From Candidatus Zhuqueibacterota bacterium (GTDB lineage: Bacteria > Zhuqueibacterota > Zhuqueibacteria > Thermofontimicrobiales > Thiofontviventaceae): 6,956 nucleotides of DNA. The translations under genes and the position numbers were made by a program. Below are positions 1-6,148 of this stretch, one piece after another; position 1 is the stretch's first letter, and every line of letters begins with the position of its first letter. The stretch covers positions 1-6,956 of the forward strand of contig WJJN01000782.1 in NCBI GenBank assembly GCA_014729735.1, written 5' to 3'. Below the pieces are notes generated by a model, which saw nothing but the letters and a program-made list of their open reading frames with translations, had not been told where the DNA came from and did not search any database.

Positions 1-141
1 ATGGCTTTCATGCGTTCCGTGCGAAAAATTGAGTCGCGCCACCTCCATCCCGGCATCGATCAGCTTTTCGATCATTGCTTCCGATTCCGTCGCCGGTCCG
101 ATAGTACAAACGATTTTTGTCTTGCGCATGCTTTTATTCAT
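1..141 (-). CDS. pyk: Pyruvate kinase, N-terminal fragment (runs off left edge)
   Basis: The first 47 codons are present and the frame is open to the window edge. Pyruvate kinase transfers phosphate from phosphoenolpyruvate to ADP in the last step of glycolysis, in the cytoplasm. The N-terminus shows the family's opening strand RKTKIVCTIGPATES (residues 6-20) and then VARLNFSHG (34-42). In the family the Arg, Asn and Ser of the latter motif (R36, N38, S40 here) bind substrate, the K+ ion and nucleotide. The ATG at 141 is chosen as the first in-frame start. The ATG at 129 gives MRKTKIVCTIGP, the usual N-terminus of many family members, so it is a real alternative. Neither start has a good Shine-Dalgarno sequence; only AAAAG lies next to the first. 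A strong terminator separates this gene from the aminotransferase-like gene upstream, so it is probably transcribed on its own. Confidence 0.95.
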   Translation of the reverse strand, partial: MNKSMRKTKIVCTIGPATESEAMIEKLIDAGMEVARLNFSHGTHESH

Positions 142-143
142 CT

Positions 144-161
144 TTTAATGAGTTCATTAAA
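144..161. promoter_or_regulatory. 18-base palindrome just upstream of the pyk start
   Basis: TTTAATGA-GT-TCATTAAA is a perfect inverted repeat with 8-base arms and a 2-base centre. It ends 2 bases before the ATG at 141, on top of the normal ribosome-binding position. It could be an operator for a dimeric regulator, or a weak mRNA hairpin that affects initiation. The arms are AT-rich, so chance is not excluded. Confidence 0.35.
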
Positions 162-233
162 TTAACTGCGATGTGCAGAGTGTCTTATGTCGTAAATTTT
201 TCAACAATTTTAATTCCTTTGCAGACGGCTTGA

Positions 234-259
234 GAAAATTCCCCCTTGAAAGGGGGAAT
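234..259 (-). terminator. Rho-independent terminator after the aminotransferase-like gene
   Basis: On the minus strand a perfect 9-bp stem (251-259 with 238-246), containing five consecutive G-C pairs, closes a TTCA loop. The outer A-T pair of the stem is followed by a short T tract (TTTT, 238-235). It lies 67 bases past the stop codon at 326. The T tract is short but the stem is strong. On the plus strand no T tract follows, so it points towards pyk. Confidence 0.7.
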
Positions 260-325
260 ATGCAATTGTCGGCTTATTCAAAATCATTTTTTTGCCTGAA
301 ATACTCGGGCTTCCTTGCATCGGTT

Positions 326-1417
326 CTACTCAATCACATATTTATCCAGCCGCATCCCTGCCGGTATTTTTACTTTTTCCTGATAAATATCCCAGTAATA
401 TTTTCGCGCATCACCCAGTTTTTGATATAATTCATGATCCCTGTCGACGGTGTGGGTGGCTACCGGTTTGTTATCGTTGTCCACCAGAATAAGCTTATCA
501 CAGCGATTCAATACACCGGCAGTGCCGATGCTGCAGATTGCTACAAGCTCATCTGCATCTATTTTCCTGATCAGCTCGCCATACGTCATTTCCTGTTCAA
601 GAACGGTGATTCCGAATTCTTCAAGAATAGCGACGATGCCCTGTATCGTCACCGATGGCAGGATCAAATTGCTCTCCGGAATTTTGATGACCGTTCCGTC
701 CCGCAGCGCGAACAGGCAGCAGGAGCTATCCCATTCGGTGATTTTGCGATCCATTATATTCAGATGGGGCTGGTCGTCGAGCAATAGCGCGGTCGCTGCG
801 GCTGGCTCCACCTTTTTAGCAAAATCCACGGATTTCACACTCATCAGATAGTTGATGCTCAGCTTCAGGCATCCGGTGGCGTTCACTCCGACGGCACGAA
901 CGACGTTGGGCACGACCACTCCAGTGAAAGGCTCGCCCAGGTATTGATCGTAGCGGCACACCACGGCGCGTATCGACGGATTTTGTGGAAAGGTCACGCC
1001 AATGGATTGCTGCTCATCCACCGTAAACGGTCGCAAGTAGCCCTGTGCTCCCTGATCAGCCATTTCTTCCAGGAATATCCGCATCGACGGTTCTTTGAAA
1101 TAGTTATCGATAAATATCTGAACCATCTCATCGATGGAGGGAACCCAATCCTGCTGTTCTGTGGATAAATTGAAGGCAATACTGCGCTGGAAACGCTTCA
1201 GATTCATATCCCAATTCAAAAACACAGCCTCAAGTTGTCCATCGTCATTTCGTTTACAGAAAAACCGAATCCCTTCGAATGAAAGGAATAATCCGTAATG
1301 AATGCTGCGGGTAACTGCGTATACTTTCGCGTCGGCTTCCTGAAGATCGAATCTTTTATCAACCAATGTATAACACATTTGCTTTGATGCCCATTTAATA
1401 CCTTCAAAACCAGCCAT
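326..1417 (-). CDS. Class IV PLP aminotransferase, divergent branched-chain aminotransferase homologue
   Basis: This 363-residue protein has the length and motif order of branched-chain aminotransferases, which move amino groups between Leu, Ile or Val and 2-oxoglutarate. In order there are HYG...FEGIR (40-51), NLKRFQRS (72-79, phosphate-binding Arg probably R75), YLRP (127-130), the PLP lysine K185 in CLKLSINY with Y190, ITEW (226-229) with the cofactor-contacting E228, LPSVT (253-257), and GTAGVLN (298-304). The catalytic Lys, Tyr, Glu and Arg positions are all kept. The surroundings differ: the usual GGNY is SINY, the usual EN after the Glu is CC, LPGITR is LPSVTI, and there is one extra residue between HYG and FEG. 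The substrate may therefore not be a branched-chain amino acid. The ATG at 1417 has AAGGAGA (1431-1425) 7 bases upstream. It follows the metallopeptidase gene by 42 bases with no terminator between, so the two are probably cotranscribed. The fold assignment is firm; the substrate is not known. Confidence 0.85.
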   Translation of the reverse strand: MAGFEGIKWASKQMCYTLVDKRFDLQEADAKVYAVTRSIHYGLFLSFEGIRFFCKRNDDGQLEAVFLNWDMNLKRFQRSIAFNLSTEQQDWVPSIDEMVQIFIDNYFKEPSMRIFLEEMADQGAQGYLRPFTVDEQQSIGVTFPQNPSIRAVVCRYDQYLGEPFTGVVVPNVVRAVGVNATGCLKLSINYLMSVKSVDFAKKVEPAAATALLLDDQPHLNIMDRKITEWDSSCCLFALRDGTVIKIPESNLILPSVTIQGIVAILEEFGITVLEQEMTYGELIRKIDADELVAICSIGTAGVLNRCDKLILVDNDNKPVATHTVDRDHELYQKLGDARKYYWDIYQEKVKIPAGMRLDKYVIE

Positions 1418-1424
1418 TCAAATT

Positions 1425-1431
1425 TCTCCTT
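1425..1431 (-). promoter_or_regulatory. Ribosome binding site of the aminotransferase-like gene
   Basis: AAGGAGA on the minus strand lies 7 bases before the ATG at 1417. It fixes that start and shows that this organism uses canonical Shine-Dalgarno pairing. Confidence 0.75.
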
Positions 1432-1459
1432 AAATTAATAATCCGAGTTTACGTTGACA

Positions 1460-3496
1460 TTACTTTAACGATTGTACAGCTTTTTCAGTCGCGCTGATTA
1501 ACGGCTCTGATGAAATCGGTGCGCCCACAGCAGCCTGCATCCAGGCAGAGGGGGTTATTGAACCCAGCTTACACATCCGCTCCATTTCCTGCGCCAGATC
1601 TTTATCTTTGAAATATTCCTCGATCTGGAATGCAATAATATGACCCAGCGGATAGTCCGGCAGATACAAGCCAGCATCGATCATGTGCGAATAAACGCCA
1701 AGCAGAATCTGGTCTTTCATACCGAGAACCGGTGCGTAATATTTATTCCATACATCCTTTGCGATGTTTTGAACTGCTTCGTTCAGTTGCTCCGGCGATG
1801 CATCAGGATTATCGTACATCCAGTTCCAGACATACATATCCACCAGTGCAACGCCGCTGATTTCGAAAGTCGACCAGTAAGTATCCAGCACTTTCAGCAA
1901 TTCCTGCTGCGGATCCTTCTTGCCCATTCCCAACAGTTCCAGATCCCTGGATTGAAATACAAAGGCAAAGCCTTCTGTAAATGCCGTATTGGGCACACCC
2001 TGCAAAATAATATGATCGATACGATTCAGAGAAAATACCTGTTCCACGTTGTGTCCAAGTTCATGAATTGCGATATTATATGCCTTGTAATTCATTCCGC
2101 CTTCCGCGACTCGCGTTCGTAAATGGGCATTATCCGAACGCATGGCAGCGCCGTAAGCATGTCCCGCACCCCGTGACGGATCTACTTCGACCTTCGATGC
2201 CAGAAACTCCGCAGTTTCCGGTCTGAAGCCGAGATTCCGCAAAATAAATGGTAGATCATTATCAAAGGCTTTTGTGTCCGGATAGCGGCTGGAAACGACC
2301 TGATCGAGCTTCTCGACATTCATTTGACTACGCGCCTTAAAACCATCGTACCAGATATCGAACGGTTCCAGATCACGACCCAGTCGTTGCCGAATCAGTG
2401 CACCAATATCCTTTGCCACAGGAGCTGACAGGACACTGATCAATAACTGCTCGAACTGCTCTTCCGGGATTTCGCGGTCATCCTGAAACCGGCGAGCCAT
2501 TTTCGTCGGCATGCCAGGATAATACGGATCAGCCATCTGTTCCGCCTTGAAAATGTTCAGTAAATGCTGATAACGAACATTATCTTCTGCGGATGCTGAC
2601 ACATCCTGTTCAGCATTTTGGGTATCTGCTGTTGTAACTGTATTATTCAAGGGATCCCAATCCACGTTCTGATTATCGATAACTATTGCCGGAATTTTCT
2701 GTCGGATGATCCGTTCCATCACCGTTTGTATCATTCTCTGGCGCGTCAAACCTTCGGGATTTGCATATTGCGCTTTCAGCTCATCCCGCAATCCCCAGTG
2801 GGTGATCAGCTTCAAATCTTCCGGGAAAAGCCGCTCACCTTCGGGCGTGACAAGATGTCCCATGTAAATATTATAATTGCTTATATAATGATCGGCTTTT
2901 ACATAAGCCTCGGAGCGGCGCTGCTTTACTTCAGCGGGCACGCGCTGGGAAAATTGCTGTACCAGTCTCGCCTGCGCCCATTCCTTTCGGGACCAATCAA
3001 CTCCTTTTTCGAGCATTTCTTCGAGAGAGTAAAGCGGAAAATTCAATAGTGCAGCAAACGCGACCTTCGTCTTGAAAAAATCCTCTTCCAGATGCGCAAA
3101 AGGATTATATTCAGCGAATAGCATGTCAACCGGATAAATCGGACCGATATCCACATGGATCGGACGCATCAGCTCGCGGTTCATAGCCAGGTTCAATCCG
3201 AATATTTGCTCCAGATGTGTTTCGAAACGCTGTAATGTATGATCTAATTTTTCAGGATCAGTGATGAATTGTTCTTCGCAAAATGCGGCAAAATCGTCCT
3301 GAGAACCGTCCGATTGCCGCCAGAACCGGGCAACCTGCTGCACCCCCTGCTCGATCCGGGCAGCATGTTCTTCGCCATGTTTCTGCGTTAAATTCTGGAT
3401 AACAGAATCGCCATCCAATTCAATCTTTTCGCCATCTTGCTGGCATGAAACCATAATCATAATCATTACCAATAAAATGAAAATCTTGTTATGCAT
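1460..3496 (-). CDS. Lipoprotein zinc metallopeptidase (HExxH gluzincin, M2/M3/M32-like)
   Basis: This 678-residue protein opens with a lipoprotein signal: K4, a hydrophobic run, then MVSC with the probable lipidated Cys at 18. It should be anchored on the periplasmic or outer face of a membrane. The zinc site is HELGH (H478, E479, H482), with a likely third ligand E508 in FTEGFAF, 26 residues after the second His. That spacing suits the helical gluzincin peptidases such as M2, M3 and M32 better than thermolysin. The C-terminal part (about 600-660) holds HMIDAGLYLPDYPLGH, whose His and Tyr residues may line the active site, then a helical tail ending near GAPISSEPL. The N-terminal 280 residues look mostly helical. 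A polar Thr/Asn/Asp/Ala-rich stretch (about 284-306) probably links two parts. I cannot name the family exactly or its substrate. The start has AAGGAGGA 6 bases upstream and a promoter at 3535-3563. The aminotransferase-like gene follows. Confidence 0.85.
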   Translation of the reverse strand: MHNKIFILLVMIMIMVSCQQDGEKIELDGDSVIQNLTQKHGEEHAARIEQGVQQVARFWRQSDGSQDDFAAFCEEQFITDPEKLDHTLQRFETHLEQIFGLNLAMNRELMRPIHVDIGPIYPVDMLFAEYNPFAHLEEDFFKTKVAFAALLNFPLYSLEEMLEKGVDWSRKEWAQARLVQQFSQRVPAEVKQRRSEAYVKADHYISNYNIYMGHLVTPEGERLFPEDLKLITHWGLRDELKAQYANPEGLTRQRMIQTVMERIIRQKIPAIVIDNQNVDWDPLNNTVTTADTQNAEQDVSASAEDNVRYQHLLNIFKAEQMADPYYPGMPTKMARRFQDDREIPEEQFEQLLISVLSAPVAKDIGALIRQRLGRDLEPFDIWYDGFKARSQMNVEKLDQVVSSRYPDTKAFDNDLPFILRNLGFRPETAEFLASKVEVDPSRGAGHAYGAAMRSDNAHLRTRVAEGGMNYKAYNIAIHELGHNVEQVFSLNRIDHIILQGVPNTAFTEGFAFVFQSRDLELLGMGKKDPQQELLKVLDTYWSTFEISGVALVDMYVWNWMYDNPDASPEQLNEAVQNIAKDVWNKYYAPVLGMKDQILLGVYSHMIDAGLYLPDYPLGHIIAFQIEEYFKDKDLAQEMERMCKLGSITPSAWMQAAVGAPISSEPLISATEKAVQSLK

Positions 3497-3502
3497 TATT
3501 TA

Positions 3503-3510
3503 TCCTCCTT
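3503..3510 (-). promoter_or_regulatory. Strong ribosome binding site of the metallopeptidase gene
   Basis: AAGGAGGA lies 6 bases before the ATG at 3496. It is nearly a full anti-SD match at ideal spacing, so the start is secure and high translation is likely. Confidence 0.8.
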
Positions 3511-3534
3511 GTCAATGGAATATGTATTTAAGTT

Positions 3535-3563
3535 AATATAAAAAAGTAAACTGTATTAATCAA
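3535..3563 (-). promoter_or_regulatory. Sigma70-type promoter for the metallopeptidase/aminotransferase pair
   Basis: On the minus strand TTGATT (3563-3558) is followed by exactly 17 bases and then TATATT (3540-3535). These match the consensus at 4 of 6 and 5 of 6 positions. Transcription would start near 3528 and leave a leader of about 32 bases that contains the strong ribosome binding site. It sits just after the terminator at 3608-3636, where a new transcript is expected to begin. AT-rich DNA makes such matches common, so this is a good candidate and not proof. Confidence 0.5.
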
Positions 3564-3607
3564 GAAAATTCATTGAAATATGTGGGTTATTCGATATTTT
3601 TCCGTAT

Positions 3608-3636
3608 AAAAAAGCGCTCGCGGTAGCGGACGCTTT
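3608..3636 (-). terminator. Rho-independent terminator between the 685-residue protein gene and the metallopeptidase gene
   Basis: On the minus strand AAAGCG (3636-3631) pairs with CGCTTT (3616-3611). Inside, after a mismatch and a wobble pair, CGC pairs with GCG around a TACC loop. The stem runs straight into TTTTTT (3613-3608). It lies about 150 bases past the stop codon at 3784 and before the next promoter, so it should end the upstream transcript. Confidence 0.75.
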
Positions 3637-3735
3637 GGCAATTGAAATAAATTATGGCAGGATTGCATCTGGTAACAAAGTTTCAATTGAATTGCATGTT
3701 CAGCTCATTTTTTTATTAAAGTAATATTTTATTAG

Positions 3736-3773
3736 CCCCTTTGAATGGGGACGGTTTCGTCATAGGCGAAACC
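3736..3773 (-). repeat. Two adjacent small hairpins after the stop codon of the 685-residue protein gene
   Basis: Just past the stop codon the minus strand has GGTTTCG and CGAAACC (3773-3767 and 3759-3753), a perfect 7-bp stem with a 7-base loop. Two bases later comes a CCCC/GGGG stem (3750-3747 and 3739-3736) with a 7-base loop. No T tract follows directly, so they are more likely to protect the transcript end than to act as an intrinsic terminator. The second hairpin closely resembles the one at 238-259. Confidence 0.5.
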
Positions 3774-3783
3774 AGAGAGATGT

Positions 3784-5841
3784 TCATTCCGATACCTCCA
3801 CCCTGAATTCGGAAACCGCGGATATCGCCAGGTAATCATTTGCATTTACCGACACCATTTTTCCATTGGTGCCATGCAAATGAATCCGGGTGCAAAGATA
3901 TAGCCTCTTCAATACATTGCTGCTATTTTTAAAAATATCCAGATCCTCCGCCGACAGATTGATTTGATTTATTTTCTCTGCCGCTTCGATCACCTGTCCG
4001 TTATTATCAGTTTTACCTGCCGGCATAATGACAGGTCCGATCTTCAATTGCGGATTCGAAAATAACTGTCCGGGATTCCGGGAAATCAACATTTCCACAT
4101 CCACGCCCACAGGAAAATGATTTTGAACCATGAATTCCATTTCCCCGGAATAAAAGCGATCCATAATTTTGGCATCCAGAACATCGCCGTCAGATTCGAC
4201 GTCACCCCCATAATTTTCCGGTTCGATAATAATTTCCGTGGTATCGAGATTAATGACATTTTCGGCAAACGAAACTTGTAATGGTATGGTTAGCTCGTGA
4301 TTGATATTGACAAAATCGTTGTGCTCAATGCTTCCGTTCGTCACACCGTCTCCCAGATATGCCTTGCCGGAGACCTCGATTCTTTGGGGCAGATTAGATA
4401 AAAAATTCAAAATATTGCTGTTTGCTTCAGAAAGCGAAACCATGCTTTTCATTTCCCTATCTGGTTTTCCCGGCGGAATTCGATGCTGTACCATCAAAGA
4501 TACACGGCTGCCGGATTTTGCAATGCCGGTCAGGGCGAAATCCGTTTCAATCGGAAAATTAATTCGATTATGAAACTGTAGATCAAGCCTGGCATTTTTC
4601 AGTCTAATTTCGCTAAAGTTATCAGCAAGCTCGGGGAAAGATATGTTGGAATTGATATTTATTTCTTCGCGATTCAAAATACCTGCTATGCTTGCGAATT
4701 TAATATCTTCAAGATCAATAGCCACCTCTGCCCAATCCTGATCCGTCAAATGAATGATCTCCTTGCCATAATCAAACGTCGATACCAGAAAATGAACCCG
4801 CAATTTTTGACCACTGACAGAATAATCCACAGGAGGCTTGAAAAAAAGGTTTTTCAAATCGATTGAAGTGTTCAGTTTCTGCTTGATCGTCAGCGTATAA
4901 TCAAGTTGCAGCGGTTTTCCATTCTCCCGAAAAATATCGGGAAACAGCATGGAAATATTTGCTTCCATGCCGGTATGATTAGCCAGGTTGAAGTAAGCTT
5001 TCCCGGACAGGAAGCGCGCCTCTTCGATATGCATATTATTAGCAAGAATAATCTCCACATCTTCTTCGTATTTGACCGATTCGACGTATGCTTCAGCTTC
5101 CGAAAATTTCAGATCACGCACATTCATACTCGCGTCAATGTAATGTTTTTCTGAAATGTACACTGTTTCGCCACCGCTCCCGGGCGAAACTGCCGATATT
5201 TCCAGATACAACTCACTGGAAACCGATTTCCCTGCCAGATCGATCTGCGCCATCCTGCTACTGCCCGGAGTTATAGGTGCATCGAATTGCAGCTCATCGA
5301 TATAGCCGAAAACCTCATCGATCATACGCACATTTATCGAATCAATCGTTAGCGGTAGATGATTTTCGACCTTGATCTCCGCGGTGCCGCTGCTTATAAC
5401 GATATAATTGATTTTGCCAACTGTGAATGAATTCGTTCTCATCCGATGCAATGAAAATGACGGAATGGGCTGATACGTCCCCGAGAATTGCTCGATGCCA
5501 GGTATCATGTCCCAAAAACGCAGCGATGAATCTCGCATCGTCGTATTGATTGTCAAATAATCTTCCATTTCAACACGCCGATTATAAGATTCGCCATCAA
5601 CCGAGAGCTGATCCTGCACACGGAAAGTATCTGCCGCGCCTTCGATGACAAACTCGGGTTTCCCGTTCTCCGGAATGATTAGCTGATCCGTTTCCTTTGA
5701 TAAGTCCCGCAGAGTATAAGTAGAGTCGATCAACACAAGTTTAAGAGGAATCCGAAAGCCGGGCGCTTCCGGTGAGCTAATCTGACATGTGGAGAAACAT
5801 ACGCCAAGAAGTCCTGCCAAAGCTGCAATTCGATATTTCAT
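3784..5841 (-). CDS. Exported protein of unknown function with four tandem beta-rich modules
   Basis: I do not recognise this 685-residue protein. It begins with a Sec-type signal (MKYR, then a hydrophobic stretch to about residue 18). Cys15 and Cys19 could be lipidated, but neither LGVC nor FSTC is a good lipobox, so lipoprotein status is uncertain. The rest alternates hydrophobic and polar residues in a beta-strand pattern, with no enzyme motif. Four similar units can be seen. Each opens with a strand leading to an Asn-rich turn: VENHLPL at 158, LANHTGM at 286, HNRINFP at 424 and VQNHFPV at 572. Each closes with a strand around an acidic or aromatic pair: KHYIDA at 232, DQDWAE at 367, HNDFVN at 507 and ANDYLA at 667. 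Units are about 130-160 residues apart. Such folds often serve as periplasmic or surface scaffolds or lipid-binding domains, but that is inference. The ATG at 5841 has AAGGA 8 bases upstream. No neighbour explains its role. Confidence 0.8.
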   Translation of the reverse strand: MKYRIAALAGLLGVCFSTCQISSPEAPGFRIPLKLVLIDSTYTLRDLSKETDQLIIPENGKPEFVIEGAADTFRVQDQLSVDGESYNRRVEMEDYLTINTTMRDSSLRFWDMIPGIEQFSGTYQPIPSFSLHRMRTNSFTVGKINYIVISSGTAEIKVENHLPLTIDSINVRMIDEVFGYIDELQFDAPITPGSSRMAQIDLAGKSVSSELYLEISAVSPGSGGETVYISEKHYIDASMNVRDLKFSEAEAYVESVKYEEDVEIILANNMHIEEARFLSGKAYFNLANHTGMEANISMLFPDIFRENGKPLQLDYTLTIKQKLNTSIDLKNLFFKPPVDYSVSGQKLRVHFLVSTFDYGKEIIHLTDQDWAEVAIDLEDIKFASIAGILNREEININSNISFPELADNFSEIRLKNARLDLQFHNRINFPIETDFALTGIAKSGSRVSLMVQHRIPPGKPDREMKSMVSLSEANSNILNFLSNLPQRIEVSGKAYLGDGVTNGSIEHNDFVNINHELTIPLQVSFAENVINLDTTEIIIEPENYGGDVESDGDVLDAKIMDRFYSGEMEFMVQNHFPVGVDVEMLISRNPGQLFSNPQLKIGPVIMPAGKTDNNGQVIEAAEKINQINLSAEDLDIFKNSSNVLKRLYLCTRIHLHGTNGKMVSVNANDYLAISAVSEFRVEVSE

Positions 5842-5923
5842 GGATGCTTTCCTTGTTAGCTAATCCTATCGCACAGAGAGTTAAATATATGAAATATTTA
5901 TTTAATCAATTAATTTTCAGTTA

Positions 5924-5986
5924 ATTATATATATTTTCCTTCAAACTAACTGTTTTAAAATTACTAATTAATAATTTTAATGTCAA
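5924..5986 (-). promoter_or_regulatory. Candidate promoter region for the 685-residue protein gene
   Basis: Two candidates lie on the minus strand. A perfect -35 box TTGACA (5986-5981) has a weak -10, TAATTT, 17 bases on (5963-5958). A perfect -10 box TATAAT (5929-5924) lacks a good -35 and would leave a leader of about 76 bases. An inverted repeat, AAAATTA-8-TAATTTT (5957-5978), overlaps the spacer and -10 of the first and could be an operator. All of this is in AT-rich DNA, so the exact promoter is unsure. Confidence 0.35.
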
Positions 5987-6127
5987 GTGAATTCTGATTA
6001 TTGCGATAACTTAATTTAAATTGGCTTGTCACCGTAACATTCACTTTTTTCTCAACCACTCTGTACTCTTATTTGTCTGCTCCTATAAGCAGTCTATAAA
6101 TTGCACTCCGGCACGTTCCGTATTACA

Positions 6128-6148
6128 TCTCACGTCTCGCGTCTGGCA
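6128..6148. repeat. Degenerate 7-base tandem repeat next to the permease stop codon
   Basis: Three head-to-tail heptamers, TCTCACG, TCTCGCG and TCTGGCA, end exactly at the base before the permease stop codon (6149-6151, minus strand). The first two differ at one position and the third at two or three. The array is very short and may be chance. Confidence 0.25.

Larger units (their letters stand above)
5842..6148 (-). other. 307-base AT-rich intergenic region
   Basis: This gap holds no gene I can support. The half next to the 685-residue protein gene (about 5875-6020) is very AT-rich and contains promoter-like elements. The half next to the permease stop is less AT-rich and contains a degenerate 7-base repeat. 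I see no clear intrinsic terminator for the permease gene: the best hairpin, CTGCT/AGCAG near 6078-6093, has only 5 pairs and no T tract. Confidence 0.6.

Noticed and set aside
434..851. Two overlapping plus-strand open frames opposite the aminotransferase-like gene
   Set aside because: Both are opposite conserved class IV motifs, which explain the sequence, and neither product looks like a protein family.
1640..2122. Plus-strand open frame of 160 codons opposite the metallopeptidase gene
   Set aside because: It lies fully antisense to the HELGH-coding part of a well-supported gene, and its product has no recognisable motif and a Cys/His/Ile-rich composition typical of shadow frames.
2618..3049. 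Plus-strand open frame of 143 codons opposite the metallopeptidase gene
   Set aside because: It is antisense to the N-terminal half of the same gene and shows no domain or ribosome binding site.
3662..3697. ATTGCAT occurring twice, 29 bases apart
   Set aside because: Two copies of a 7-base AT-rich word in a gap are expected by chance, with no symmetry or further copies to support a binding-site array.
3654..3719. Possible 21-codon plus-strand ORF in the gap before the metallopeptidase gene
   Set aside because: It has no ribosome binding site and no distinctive sequence, and lies between a minus-strand terminator and hairpins.
6078..6093. CTGCT/AGCAG hairpin as a terminator for the permease gene
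   Set aside because: The stem has only 5 pairs and no T tract follows on either strand.
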